Notes under the pieces: model-generated
The model's database searches: none
Told to the model about the DNA's origin: nothing
Seen by the model: the letters and a program-made list of their open reading frames with translations, nothing else
Shown: positions 9,266-17,441 of the stretch, piece by piece
Position numbering within the stretch: the first letter of the stretch is position 1
Layout of the letters: the number at the start of each line of letters is the position of its first letter
Assembly (NCBI GenBank): GCA_963741305.1
Contig: CAVUHL010000003.1
Span: 4,092,001 to 4,156,000 of the forward strand
DNA: 64,000 nucleotides
DNA from: DATMER01 sp963741305
GTDB taxonomy: Bacteria; Acidobacteriota; Thermoanaerobaculia; Multivoradales; UBA5704
Reading direction: 5' to 3'
Position numbers and translations under genes: made by a program

Positions 9266-9637
9266 CTAGGCCTTGGCGGCCTTGGCCGGGCGCTCGTCCC
9301 GGCGCTCTTCGATGCGGGCCGCCTTGCCGCGCAGGTTGCGCAGGTAGTACAGCTTGGCCCGGCGCACCTTGCCCCGCCGCACGACCTCGATCCGGTCGAT
9401 CGAAGGCGAATGGAGAGGGAAGATGCGCTCGACGCCCACGCCACCCGACATCTTGCGGGCAGTGAAGGTCTCGCGCGTGCCACCGCCCCGGCGGGCGATG
9501 ATCACGCCCTGGAAGATCTGAATCCGCTCCTTGTCGCCCTCTTTCACCTTCACGTGGATGCGGACCGTGTCACCCGGCGCGAACTCGGGCTGCTCAGCCC
9601 GCAGATACGATTTCTCGACCTGATCCAACTGGTTCAT
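9266..9637 (-). CDS. rplS: 50S ribosomal protein L19
   Basis: 123 residues, normal size for L19, with the family signatures FAPGDTVRIHVKVKEG, RIQIFQGVIIARRGGG, ETFTARKMSGGVGVERIFP and RRAKLYYLRNLRGKAARI. L19 lies at the 30S-50S interface. The C-terminal tail is Lys/Ala-rich. ATG overlaps the trmD stop by 4 bases, so it is translated as part of the rpsP-khpA-rimM-trmD-rplS operon. Confidence 0.98.
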   Translation of the reverse strand: MNQLDQVEKSYLRAEQPEFAPGDTVRIHVKVKEGDKERIQIFQGVIIARRGGGTRETFTARKMSGGVGVERIFPLHSPSIDRIEVVRRGKVRRAKLYYLRNLRGKAARIEERRDERPAKAAKA

Positions 9638-10491
9638 GACTCACCTCGTAAGCTGGCGGCGTCCGCCTGGGGAACGGTACCGCCATTATTTGCTATTTCA
9701 GAATGGCCGCGCAACCCCGTCGCGGGCTCGCCCGGCTGCCGAATCACATCGGCCGTATCTCTCTCCAACCGTTCCAGTTCCCGCCGCTGGTCCCGCGTGA
9801 GCGCGCCCCGCGCCTCAGGCAACTCCAGCAGGTCGGGCCGCTTCTCCCACGTTGCCCGAAGCGCCTCCCGCTCCCGCCAGCGCCGGATCGCCGCGTGATC
9901 CCCCGAGGTCAGCACCTCGGGGACCGCGAGCCCCTCGACGACAGGCGGCCGGGTGTAGTGCGGGTAGTCCAGCAGGCCCGCCCGGAAGCTGTCCTGCTCC
10001 ACCGACTCCGCCAGCTTCACCACTCCGGGCACCTGGCGCGACAGCGCCTCGATCAGCACCATGGCCGGCAGCTCGCCGCCGGACAGCACATAGTCCCCGA
10101 TCGAGACCTCTTCGTCGACGACCGTCTGCCGCACCCGCTCGTCGATCCCCTCGTAGCGCCCGCACATGAGGAGCAAGTCCCCATGAGAGGCCAGCTCGCG
10201 CACCTTGGCGTCGTCGAGCCGCTTGCCCTGGGGGGAGAGGAGGATCCTCCACTCTCCGGCACCGGCACGCCCCCCCCGAACGCCCCGGATCCAGGGTTCC
10301 GCCGTCATCACCATCCCGCCTCCGCCGCCGTAGGGCTCGTCATCCACGCTGCGGTGACGGTCCTCCGTGAACCCGCGGAGGTCGTGGACCTCGACCTCCA
10401 GGATCCCCTTCTCGATCGCCCTTCCTACGAGGCTGGTGGCCAGGAACGGGCCGAACAGCTCGGGGAAGATCGTCAGGACCCGGATGCGCAT
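9634..10491 (-). CDS. trmD: tRNA (guanine37-N1)-methyltransferase
   Basis: Methylates G37 next to the anticodon to prevent +1 frameshifting. The SPOUT-family knot region is clear: VDDEPYGGGGGMVM near the N-terminus, LLMCGRYEGIDERV and SIGDYVLSGGELPAM. The protein is 285 residues, longer than the usual ~240-250. The extra C-terminal tail beyond the RDQRRELERLERD region looks non-conserved. It overlaps rimM by 19 bases and rplS by 4. Confidence 0.96.
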   Translation of the reverse strand: MRIRVLTIFPELFGPFLATSLVGRAIEKGILEVEVHDLRGFTEDRHRSVDDEPYGGGGGMVMTAEPWIRGVRGGRAGAGEWRILLSPQGKRLDDAKVRELASHGDLLLMCGRYEGIDERVRQTVVDEEVSIGDYVLSGGELPAMVLIEALSRQVPGVVKLAESVEQDSFRAGLLDYPHYTRPPVVEGLAVPEVLTSGDHAAIRRWREREALRATWEKRPDLLELPEARGALTRDQRRELERLERDTADVIRQPGEPATGLRGHSEIANNGGTVPQADAASLRGES

Positions 10492-11081
10492 GCTTCGAGC
10501 AGCCCCTCGGGGAGGTCCAGCTCGATCCGGCCGCGCTCCACGTCCACTTCCTTGAGGAAGCTCCGGACGAAGGGGATCGGCACGTGGCGCCCATCCTTGG
10601 AGACGACCAGCAGCAGCCCTCCCCCGTCCTCCACCAGGTCGGTCACCTCGCCCAGATCCTCGCCGTCAGCCCAGCAGCGGCAGCCGAGGAGCTGGTACCA
10701 GTAGTACGTACCCTCGGGCGCATCCGGGACTTCGGAGCGATCGACGTCGAGCAGGGCATCGCGCAGCTCCTCGGCCTTGTCGGGGTCCCCGACGCCGGCG
10801 AAGCGGACGACGGCGCCCGACTTGTGCGGCCGGCAGGCCTCGACGAGCACCTCGCGGGAGGGCCGCGCCGGCTTGCCTTCCCAGGACGCCTTGACGCGGC
10901 TGCCCGGGGCGAGCCGCTCCGGGACGTCGCTCAGGACCTGGACGACGACCTCGCCGCGAATCCCGTGGGGACGCAGCACGCGGCCGACGGTGACCCGCTC
11001 GGGCAGGTCGGCCCGCCCGGCGGTGTCCGCCGGCGGCGCCGGGGTGTCAGTCGTCGTCTTCCTCGAGGATTTCGAGCTCAT
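10473..11081 (-). CDS. rimM: 16S rRNA processing protein RimM
   Basis: 202 residues. The N-terminal RimM barrel has VGRVLRPHGIRGEVVVQVLSD, and the C-terminal PRC-barrel part has LEVTDLVE-like and VPFVRSFLKEVDVERGRIEL-like segments (here GEVTDLVEDGGG and IPFVRSFLKEVD). It assists 30S head assembly with S19. The first ~25 residues are a Ser/Thr/Pro-rich extension not needed for the domain. The order between khpA and trmD is canonical. Confidence 0.93.
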   Translation of the reverse strand: MSSKSSRKTTTDTPAPPADTAGRADLPERVTVGRVLRPHGIRGEVVVQVLSDVPERLAPGSRVKASWEGKPARPSREVLVEACRPHKSGAVVRFAGVGDPDKAEELRDALLDVDRSEVPDAPEGTYYWYQLLGCRCWADGEDLGEVTDLVEDGGGLLLVVSKDGRHVPIPFVRSFLKEVDVERGRIELDLPEGLLEACASGS

Positions 11082-11301
11082 GGCGCACGCCTCTCCGGTC
11101 TTCCCGGGTTTCCAACAGGGTGCGCAGCGCGCGGGCGGTCCTTCCCTGCCGGCCGATCACCTTGCCCAGGTCGTCCTCGCCCACGCGCAATTCGAGCACG
11201 TTGGCGCGCCGGCCGCCGGGGACCTCGGTGACCTCCACTTCATCCGGCTTGTCCACCAGGAGGCGGATCAGCTCGCGGAAGTCTTCGGCCAGTTCAGGCA
11301 C
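11047..11301 (-). CDS. khpA: KH-domain RNA-binding protein KhpA
   Basis: Small single-KH RNA-binding protein (formerly YlqC). The KH GxxG loop is in DDLGKVIGRQGRTARALRTL, preceded by LIRLLVDKPDEVEV. GTG at 11301 gives 84 residues, the usual length. A longer upstream reading frame would add an arginine-rich stretch that overlaps rpsP and is not family-like. It overlaps rpsP by 8 bases and rimM by 35 bases. It is a known partner of KhpB in RNA binding in Firmicutes; the role here is inferred from family. Confidence 0.9.
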   Translation of the reverse strand: MPELAEDFRELIRLLVDKPDEVEVTEVPGGRRANVLELRVGEDDLGKVIGRQGRTARALRTLLETREDRRGVRHELEILEEDDD

Positions 11302-11536
11302 TCTTCTGCGCCTTCTGCACCAGCTTCTTGACCGTGGGGGACATCTGCGCGCCACGGTCGACCCAGTACTGGGCACGGGTCGTGTCGATGTTGACCTGCG
11401 CCGGGTTCTTGGTCACGTCGTAGTAGCCAATCTCCTCGACGGCCGCAGCGGTGGGCACGTTCCGCGAGTCGGATACGACCACGCGGAAGAATGGGTTGTT
11501 CCGGGCGCCCATGCGGCGCAGCCGAATCTTCAGCAT
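11294..11536 (-). CDS. rpsP: 30S ribosomal protein S16
   Basis: 80 residues with the S16 N-terminus MLKIRLRRMGARNNPFFRVV and the segments SRNVPTAAAVEEIGYYD and RAQYWVDRGAQMSPTVKKL. ATG at 11536 is supported by GGAGG 8 bases upstream. An upstream in-frame ATG would add 22 unrelated residues. First gene of the rpsP-khpA-rimM-trmD-rplS-rnhB run, downstream of ffh. Confidence 0.97.
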   Translation of the reverse strand: MLKIRLRRMGARNNPFFRVVVSDSRNVPTAAAVEEIGYYDVTKNPAQVNIDTTRAQYWVDRGAQMSPTVKKLVQKAQKSA

Positions 11537-11642
11537 CTCTCGAACCTCCAGACAGTTTCTTGATGGGGCGGACAGACTCCTACCGGGCGGGTCCGCTCGC
11601 AAAGACGGGGGAGTATAGCATGGGCGGGCACGGACCCCGGAG

Positions 11643-11712
11643 GGGCGCCATGAATGTCGCCCCTACAAGCGAGATCGGGCTCTTGCTTGTAGGGGCGCGA
11701 TTCATCGCGCCC
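11643..11712. repeat. Dispersed palindromic repeat, GTAGGGGC family, copy 2
   Basis: Arms GGGCGCCATGAATGTCGCCC + CTACAAGC and GCTTGTAGGGGCGCGATTCA + TCGCGCCC around a short unique centre. Same subfamily as 3445-3532 and 25396-25464. It lies between ffh and rpsP and ends 3 bases before the ffh stop codon, so it may end or attenuate transcription between the two genes. Confidence 0.8.
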
Positions 11713-11715
11713 GCA

Positions 11716-13056
11716 TCACATCCGCATCCGCTGGCCCGCTCCCCCGCCCAGGGCCTTCTTCAGCCACTTGCCCTGGACTCCCTTGAACATCTTCTTCATG
11801 CCCTTGTACTGCTTGAGCAGCCGGTTGATCTCCTGCACCGAGGTGCCGGAGCCGATCGCGATGCGCTTCTTGCGGCTGCCGTTGAGGACGTCGGGGCGCC
11901 GGCGCTCCTGCGGGGTCATCGAGTTGATGATCGCCTCGACCCGCTTGAGGCCGCCCTCGTCCACGTTGGAGGCGTCGAGCCCCTTGAGCGGGCCGACCTT
12001 GGGCAGCATCTCCAGCACCGAGGCGAGCGGACCCAGCTTGCGGATCTGGCGCAGCTGATCCCGGAGGTCTTCCAGGCTGAACTCCTGCTCCACCATGCGG
12101 CGGGCCAGGCGCTCGGTCTCGGCCGAGTCGAGCCCCTGCTCCGCCCTCTCGATGAGCGACAGCACGTCGCCCATGCCGATCATCCGCGACGCGAGGCGCT
12201 GGGGATGAAAGAGCTCGATGTCGTCCGCCTTCTCGCCGATGCCCACGAAGCGGATCGGCACCTTGGCCACCGTGCGGATCGACAGCGCCGCGCCGCCGCG
12301 GGAGTCGCCGTCGAGCTTGGTCAGGATGACACCCGTGAGCGGCAGCGTCGTGGAGAACTGCTCGGCGCTCTTGACCGCGTCCTGGCCGGTCATGGAGTCG
12401 GCCACGAAGAGGACCTCGTGCGGCTGGATGCTGTCGGCGAGGCGCTTGATCTCTTCCATCAGGGCCGTGTCCACGTGGAGGCGGCCGGCGGTGTCCATGA
12501 TCATCACGTCGTGACCGCGCTGCCGGGCAATAGCCAGCGCGCGCGCGCCCAGTGCGATCACCGTCTCCCCCGGCTCGGGCTCGACGACGGGGACATCCAC
12601 CCCCTTGCCGACCTGCTTGAGCTGCTCGACCGCGGCGGCGCGCTGAAGGTCGCCTGCCACGAGCATCGGGTGCTTGCCGCGCTTCTTGAGCCGCTTGGCG
12701 ATCTTGCCGGCGGTGGTGGTCTTGCCCGAGCCCTGCAGGCCGCAGAGCATGATGACCGTGGGCCGGCCGTCGAGGCGCAGCTCGGCTCCCTCGTCGCCGA
12801 GGAGAGCGGCGAGCTCGTCGCGGACGATCTTGACCACCTGCTGGGCGGGGGTGAGGCTCTCCATGACCTCTTGCCCGAGAGCACGCTCGCGCACCCGCTC
12901 CACGAACGGCTTTACGACCCGGAGATGGACGTCCGCCTCGAGCAACGCCAGCCGGATCTGGCGCAGCGCCGCTTCCAGAGCCTCGGGCGTGACCTTGCCC
13001 TCGCCCTTCAGCTGGCGGAAGACGTCCTGGAGCTTTCCTTGCAAACCGTCGAACAT
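11716..13056 (-). CDS. ffh: Signal recognition particle protein Ffh
   Basis: 446 residues with the three Ffh parts. The N domain is residues 1 to about 90. The G domain carries GLQGSGKTTTAGKIAKRL (P-loop), DTAGRLHVD and TKLDGDSRGGAAL. The C-terminal methionine-rich M domain (MIGMGDVLSLIERAEQ, RMVEQEFSLEDLRDQLRQI, YKGMKKMFKG) binds 4.5S RNA and signal peptides. It targets nascent membrane proteins to FtsY/SecYEG. It sits upstream of rpsP as in many genomes, separated by a palindromic repeat. Confidence 0.97.
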   Translation of the reverse strand: MFDGLQGKLQDVFRQLKGEGKVTPEALEAALRQIRLALLEADVHLRVVKPFVERVRERALGQEVMESLTPAQQVVKIVRDELAALLGDEGAELRLDGRPTVIMLCGLQGSGKTTTAGKIAKRLKKRGKHPMLVAGDLQRAAAVEQLKQVGKGVDVPVVEPEPGETVIALGARALAIARQRGHDVMIMDTAGRLHVDTALMEEIKRLADSIQPHEVLFVADSMTGQDAVKSAEQFSTTLPLTGVILTKLDGDSRGGAALSIRTVAKVPIRFVGIGEKADDIELFHPQRLASRMIGMGDVLSLIERAEQGLDSAETERLARRMVEQEFSLEDLRDQLRQIRKLGPLASVLEMLPKVGPLKGLDASNVDEGGLKRVEAIINSMTPQERRRPDVLNGSRKKRIAIGSGTSVQEINRLLKQYKGMKKMFKGVQGKWLKKALGGGAGQRMRM

Positions 13057-13116
13057 GGACTGTGACTACCTCGGATGGGCGGGGACTTTCCCGCGGACCG
13101 AGGATGGTAACACGGG

Positions 13117-13166
13117 CTCCCTCTCCCCCGGCACGGGGGGGCTGGGGAGAGGGGGAATGGGATCAA
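13117..13166. repeat. Dispersed repeat, CTCTCCC...ATGGGATCAA family, copy 2
   Basis: CTCCCTCTCCCCCGGCACGG, then GGCTGGGGAGAGGGGGAATG, then GGATCAA. It matches the copy at 4672-4725 but lacks the internal GAGAGGG. It lies in the divergent space between ffh and pyk. An ATG inside it is in frame with pyk but is judged a repeat feature, not the start. Confidence 0.7.
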
Positions 13167-13183
13167 TCTATACTCTGCCCCTT

Positions 13184-14668
13184 ATGGAACGACGCGCGAA
13201 GATCATGGCCACCCTGGGGCCGGCGAGTTGGGATGAGGGGGTCCTCAGGGGTCTCGTCCGCGCCGGCGTCGACCTTTTCCGATTCAACCTCTCCCATGGC
13301 ACCCAGGCCGACCACCGCAAAGCGCTGGAAACGGTGCGGCGCGTGGCGGCCGAGGAGAGCTGCCATATCCCCGTGGTGCTGGACCTCATGGGCCCGCGCT
13401 ACCGCCTGGGCACCATCTCCGAGACGGAGCGCATCCTGGAGCCCGGGCAGGAGCTGGTCCTCACCTCGCACGCCTCCGGCACCGACCTGCCCGTCGAAGA
13501 GGGCATCCTGGAGCACCTGGAGGCGGGCGAGCGGGTGCTCATCGACAGCGGGCTCATCGAGCTGCGGGTCGAGTCCAACGAGGGCGAGCGGGTGCGCGTC
13601 CGGGTCGTCAACGGCGGCCCGGTCAAGACCCGCAAGGGGATCAACCTCCCCGACACGGACCTCCCCTTCGACATTTCCGAGAAAGACCGCTCGGACATCG
13701 CCTTCGCGGTCCAGGAGGGAGCCGATTACCTGGCCGCGAGCTACGTCGGGGAGGCCGCCCACATCCAGTCGCTGCGCGAGGTGGTTTCCCAGGTCGGCGG
13801 CCAGGCCGGCGGACGCATCCCCATCATCGCCAAGCTGGAGCGGGCGACCGCGCTCAGCCACCTGGACGAGATCGTCGAGGCCGCGGACGGCATCATGGTG
13901 GCGCGTGGCGACCTGGGCGTCGAGGTCCCTCTCCATACCGTGCCGGTCCACCAGAAGCGGATCGTGGCTGCCGGCCGGCGGGCAGGCAAGCCGGTCATCG
14001 TGGCCACCCAGATGCTCGAATCCATGATGGAGCAGCCGCGGCCCACCCGCGCCGAGGCCACGGACGTCGCCAACGCGGTCTTCGACGGCGCCGACGCCCT
14101 GATGCTCTCCGGCGAAACGGCGGCGGGCAAGTACCCGGTGGCGGCGGTCGAGACCATGGTGAAGATCATCGAGGAGGCCGAGAGCTACGCCCGGGAGCGC
14201 GCCAACGAGGAGGATCTGGACCAGCCCCTGGGGTATGCCCACGCCCGCCGTTCCTTCGAGCTGGACCTCGCGGCCCAGGACGAGAACGAAGGGGAGCTCG
14301 ACATGCCCGACATGGTCTCGGCCGCGGCGGTCTACGTGGCCGACGAGCTCAAGATCCGCCGCATCGTGGCTTTCAGCCAGACCGGCTTCACCGCCCGGCT
14401 CGTGGCCCGCTACCGTCCGACGGCCCCGATCATCGCCTTCACCCCGGACCCCCGGATCGCGCGCAAGCTCCAACTCGTCTGGGGAGTCCGTCCGCTGGTG
14501 ACCGACACCGAGGTGGGCACCCTGGACGAGGTCGTGCAGATGGTCGAGCGCAACCTGCGCGACGCGCGGCTGGCGGCGCCCGGGGACCGTATCCTCATCC
14601 TCATGGGCCACCCGATCCGGGACCGGCCGCTGACCAACCTGATGCGGGTTCATAGGATAAGGCCATGA
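13184..14668 (+). CDS. pyk: Pyruvate kinase
   Basis: Converts phosphoenolpyruvate and ADP to pyruvate and ATP. 494 residues with RRAKIMATLGPASWD at the N-terminus, the catalytic barrel segments RFNLSHGT, DLMGPRYRLG and IIAKLERATALSHLDEI, the catalytic loop GIMVARGDLGVEV, and TQMLESMMEQPRPTRAEATDVAN with DGADALMLSGETAAGKYP. The C-terminal domain (SAAAVYVADELKIRRIVAFSQTG) is complete. An acidic insertion (about residues 345-375) precedes it. Classical KRKG-like N-terminal region is shortened. ATG at 13184 is preferred over one inside the upstream repeat. The stop overlaps the rhomboid gene by 4 bases. Confidence 0.93.
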   Translation: MERRAKIMATLGPASWDEGVLRGLVRAGVDLFRFNLSHGTQADHRKALETVRRVAAEESCHIPVVLDLMGPRYRLGTISETERILEPGQELVLTSHASGTDLPVEEGILEHLEAGERVLIDSGLIELRVESNEGERVRVRVVNGGPVKTRKGINLPDTDLPFDISEKDRSDIAFAVQEGADYLAASYVGEAAHIQSLREVVSQVGGQAGGRIPIIAKLERATALSHLDEIVEAADGIMVARGDLGVEVPLHTVPVHQKRIVAAGRRAGKPVIVATQMLESMMEQPRPTRAEATDVANAVFDGADALMLSGETAAGKYPVAAVETMVKIIEEAESYARERANEEDLDQPLGYAHARRSFELDLAAQDENEGELDMPDMVSAAAVYVADELKIRRIVAFSQTGFTARLVARYRPTAPIIAFTPDPRIARKLQLVWGVRPLVTDTEVGTLDEVVQMVERNLRDARLAAPGDRILILMGHPIRDRPLTNLMRVHRIRP

Positions 14669-15381
14669 TTCCGATCCGAGACGTGAACCCGCGTCGGCAT
14701 CATCCGCCGGTAATCACGGTGGCGCTGATCGCGGTCAACGCCCTGCTGTTCTTCTACGAGCTCTCCCTGGGCGAGCGCCTGGAGGGCTTCCTGATGTCCT
14801 CGGCGTTCATCCCGGAGCGGATGTTCGACGGCGGGGCGATCACCCCGGGCGAGTGGGTCCCCGGGCTGCAGAGCGCCCTGCTCTCCATGTTCCTCCACGG
14901 CGGCTGGATGCACTTCCTCGGGAACATGCTCTTCCTCTGGGTCTTCGGCGACAACATCGAGGACCGGCTGGGGCACGTCAAGTACCTGATCTTCTACCTG
15001 CTCGCCGGCTTCGCCGCGACGTTCGCCCACGCCTTTGCCGGGCCGCAGTCGACGATCCCGGCGATCGGGGCGAGCGGCGCCATCGCCGGGGTGCTCGGGG
15101 CCTACCTCTTCCTCCATCCCATGGCCCGGATCGTGACCGTCGTCTGGATCGTCTTCATCATCCGCCTCGTGCAGATCCCGGCGATCGTCTACCTCCCGAT
15201 CTGGTTCCTGATGCAGGCCTGGTCCGGCTATGCCTCGCTCGGCGCCACCACTGCCGAGGAGGCGGGGGGCGTGGCCTGGTTTGCCCACATCGGCGGCTTC
15301 ATCGCGGGGCCGATCCTGCTGTTGTTGCTCGGTGGATTCCGCAAGCCCCCAGAGCGGCGGCCGGCGAGCGTCTTGTCTTGA
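14665..15381 (+). CDS. Rhomboid-family intramembrane serine protease
   Basis: 238 residues, about six to seven membrane segments. Rhomboid hallmarks are present: HGGWMHFLGNMLFLWVFGDN, the catalytic serine in IGASGAIAGVLGAY (GxSG) and the catalytic histidine in AHIGGFIAG. It cleaves substrates within the membrane; the natural substrate cannot be read from the sequence. It overlaps pyk (ATGA) and the following phosphoesterase (TTGA), so the three are probably one transcript. Confidence 0.93.
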   Translation: MIPIRDVNPRRHHPPVITVALIAVNALLFFYELSLGERLEGFLMSSAFIPERMFDGGAITPGEWVPGLQSALLSMFLHGGWMHFLGNMLFLWVFGDNIEDRLGHVKYLIFYLLAGFAATFAHAFAGPQSTIPAIGASGAIAGVLGAYLFLHPMARIVTVVWIVFIIRLVQIPAIVYLPIWFLMQAWSGYASLGATTAEEAGGVAWFAHIGGFIAGPILLLLLGGFRKPPERRPASVLS

Positions 15382-16922
15382 AACGCCTCTTGCTGGCGGC
15401 CGGGCTCCTGCTGATGCTCGGTCTGGTTGATGGCTTCTGGCTGGAGCCAAAGAAGCTCCTGTTCCAGGATACGGTCCGGATCGGTCTCGACGCGCCGCCT
15501 CTCCGCGCCGTCCACCTGAGCGACCTCCACATCTCGGAGGACCGTCCCCTGCTCCGCCGTCTCCTGAAGGAGACCGCAGCGGCCGATCCCGGCCTGATCC
15601 TGATCACTGGCGACTTCATCCGCGACCTGCCGCGCGGCGGCGGCGACATGACGCCGCACATTGCAGCGACCGAGGCCTTCGTCTCCGAGCTGCGGCGGAT
15701 CGCGCCGGTGATCGCGGTCCAGGGGCACAGCGAGTACCAGGGCTCGGTGATCGCGGCGCTCGACCGCGCCGGGGCGACCCTCCTCTCGAACGAGGGCCGA
15801 CGGATCGGGCGGGATGGCCGCATCCTGCTCCTGGGGCTCAACCAGCAGGCCGGCAACGACCGCTGGGCCTCCGCGTTTCCGTCGCCGTTCCGGATCGTGA
15901 ACTGGGAGGGAGAGCCCTTCTACGGCGCCCGGCGCGGCGAGCCGTTCCGGAACTTCTACAGCCACTGGGACCCCGCGCCCCTGGGGATGACGGACGAGAG
16001 CGGCCCCCTCGCCTGGAGCGGCTACGAGGTGGCCGTCGACACCCTGATCGACCACGGCGACGCGGGAACGGGGCTGGTGGTCCACAGCCGGTTCGTCCTG
16101 GGGGAGGACCGGATGTACAGCCTCACCCGGGGGCGCGGCAAGGGGATGCCCGGCACCTTCTCGCTCTGGTCGCGGGGCACGCCGCTCAATGAAAAGGACG
16201 ACCTGGAGACGGGCGTGGCCCCGAAGCCGGGCCGCTGGTACCGGATGCGCCTGCGTACCGAGGTCAAAGAGGGCCTCGTGCGGGTGCTCGCCAAGGTCTG
16301 GCCCGCGGACGCTCCCGAGCCCAGGGAGTGGCAGGCCCGCGCCGTCGACCGCTCGAAGTACCGGATCGCAGCCGGCACCGTGGGCCTCTGGGGCTGGGGA
16401 GGGGGCACGGTCATCTACCGCAACCTGCGGGTGACCCGAGCTGACGGCGAGGTGCTGCTGGTGTCTCCCCTCGCCGGTGAAAACAAGCCCCAGGGATTCC
16501 GCGAAGGCGCCAGGGGGACCCGTCTCGCCATGGCCCTCGCGCGCAGCCCGCATGTTCCCCAGGGGATACCAACGGTCGTGCTCTCCCATACGCCGGCCGT
16601 GATCCTGGAAGCCTCGCGGCGCGGGATCGACGCAGTCCTCGCCGGCCACACCCACGGCGGCCAGGTGCGCCTGCCCTTCTTCGGGGCCCTGACCACCCGC
16701 GACGCCCTGGGAGCCCACTACGACTACGGCCGCTACCATTTCCCCTCCCCCACCCGCCGCGGCCTGACGACCCTCTACATCAATGGGGGTGTGGGCACCT
16801 CGGTGCTGCCGGTGCGCTTCTGGTGCCCGCCAAGATTTGCGGTGGTGGAGCTGGGGAATCCAAAGGACCAAAAGGACGTAAAAGACCTAAAGGACCCGGA
16901 AGGCGTCCTTGATGTCCTTTGA
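15378..16922 (+). CDS. Membrane-anchored metallophosphoesterase with inserted beta-sandwich domain
   Basis: 514 residues from a TTG start that overlaps the rhomboid stop. An N-terminal hydrophobic segment is followed by YkuE/YaeI-type calcineurin-like motifs: HLSDLHIS, ITGDF, then LSHTP and GHTHGGQVRLPFF, ending INGGVGTSVLPVRF. The usual GNHD/E motif is replaced by GHSE at residues 116-119, an unusual change at a metal ligand. Between that motif and LSHTP, about 200 extra residues (roughly 165-365) resemble a lectin/glucanase-like sandwich (PGRWYRMRLRTEV, GTVGLWGWGGGTVIYRNLRV). The last ~20 residues (KDQKDVKDLKDPEG...) are encoded by a palindromic repeat. Substrate unknown; the fold call is firm, the insert call tentative. 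Confidence 0.8.
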   Translation: MKRLLLAAGLLLMLGLVDGFWLEPKKLLFQDTVRIGLDAPPLRAVHLSDLHISEDRPLLRRLLKETAAADPGLILITGDFIRDLPRGGGDMTPHIAATEAFVSELRRIAPVIAVQGHSEYQGSVIAALDRAGATLLSNEGRRIGRDGRILLLGLNQQAGNDRWASAFPSPFRIVNWEGEPFYGARRGEPFRNFYSHWDPAPLGMTDESGPLAWSGYEVAVDTLIDHGDAGTGLVVHSRFVLGEDRMYSLTRGRGKGMPGTFSLWSRGTPLNEKDDLETGVAPKPGRWYRMRLRTEVKEGLVRVLAKVWPADAPEPREWQARAVDRSKYRIAAGTVGLWGWGGGTVIYRNLRVTRADGEVLLVSPLAGENKPQGFREGARGTRLAMALARSPHVPQGIPTVVLSHTPAVILEASRRGIDAVLAGHTHGGQVRLPFFGALTTRDALGAHYDYGRYHFPSPTRRGLTTLYINGGVGTSVLPVRFWCPPRFAVVELGNPKDQKDVKDLKDPEGVLDVL

Positions 16923-16947
16923 GTCCTTTACGTCCTTTTGGTCCTTT
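16862..16947. repeat. GGACnnAAA inverted-repeat hairpin overlapping a gene end
   Basis: Left arm 16862-16895 and right arm 16914-16947 are inverted copies (34 bases with about four mismatches) around an 18-base loop. Each arm is itself a ~10-base repeat of AAAGGACnn. The left arm encodes the KDxKDxKD tail of the phosphoesterase, and its stop codon TGA (16920-16922) lies in the right arm. It probably acts as a strong terminator-like hairpin or is a dispersed element that inserted at the gene end. Confidence 0.75.
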
Positions 16948-17006
16948 CCGGTCCCCTGTTAACCACTCCCCCCGCTCCGTCGTCTCACTGGCGAAAGGAG
17001 ACATCA

Positions 17007-17441
17007 ATGGACCGTTGGATCGTCATACTTCTGCTAGGACAGTTCGTCTTCATAGGCTTCATCATCTGGGTGGCCGCCCGGGCTCGGGAGGCCAGTCTGC
17101 GCCAGCGCTCCGAGGAGCGCATCCGGCTCCTGGAGCGCTTCTCCTCGAGCGAGGAGCTGACCGCCTTCCTCAGCTCCACGGCAGGGGCCCGGCTCCTGAA
17201 GCACAAAGGGCCCTACCACCCCACCCGCAAGATCGTCGCAGCCGTGTTCGGGGGGCTCATCACGCTCTTCATCGGCCTGGGCTTTCTGGTCGTGGTATTC
17301 CTGGGAAGTGATCCCTCCGGGGGAAGGCTCGTCGTTCCCGGGACCATCTGCGTCATGGTCGGGATCGGCATCCTGATCGCGGCCGGAATCTCCTCCTGGC
17401 TCTTCAGCCGTGCCGGACTGATGTCGGACCCGGAGCAGTGA
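17007..17441 (+). CDS. Small membrane protein upstream of ECF sigma factor
   Basis: 144 residues from ATG 17007, which has AAAGGAG 7 bases upstream; longer in-frame starts reach into the upstream hairpin. There is one N-terminal membrane segment (WIVILLLGQFVFIGFIIWVAA), a charged cytoplasmic stretch, then two more hydrophobic segments (about 80-102 and 112-135). No family is recognised. Its stop overlaps the GTG start of the sigma factor gene, so co-translation and a functional link such as membrane sensing are likely but unproven. Confidence 0.7.
   Translation: MDRWIVILLLGQFVFIGFIIWVAARAREASLRQRSEERIRLLERFSSSEELTAFLSSTAGARLLKHKGPYHPTRKIVAAVFGGLITLFIGLGFLVVVFLGSDPSGGRLVVPGTICVMVGIGILIAAGISSWLFSRAGLMSDPEQ

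Noticed and set aside
11491..13065. Plus-strand open frame opposite ffh
   Set aside because: The minus strand encodes full-length Ffh with all motifs; the plus frame has shadow composition.
12674..13183. Longer N-terminus of pyruvate kinase
   Set aside because: The upstream frame is antisense to ffh and passes through a dispersed repeat; pyruvate kinase homology begins at 13184.
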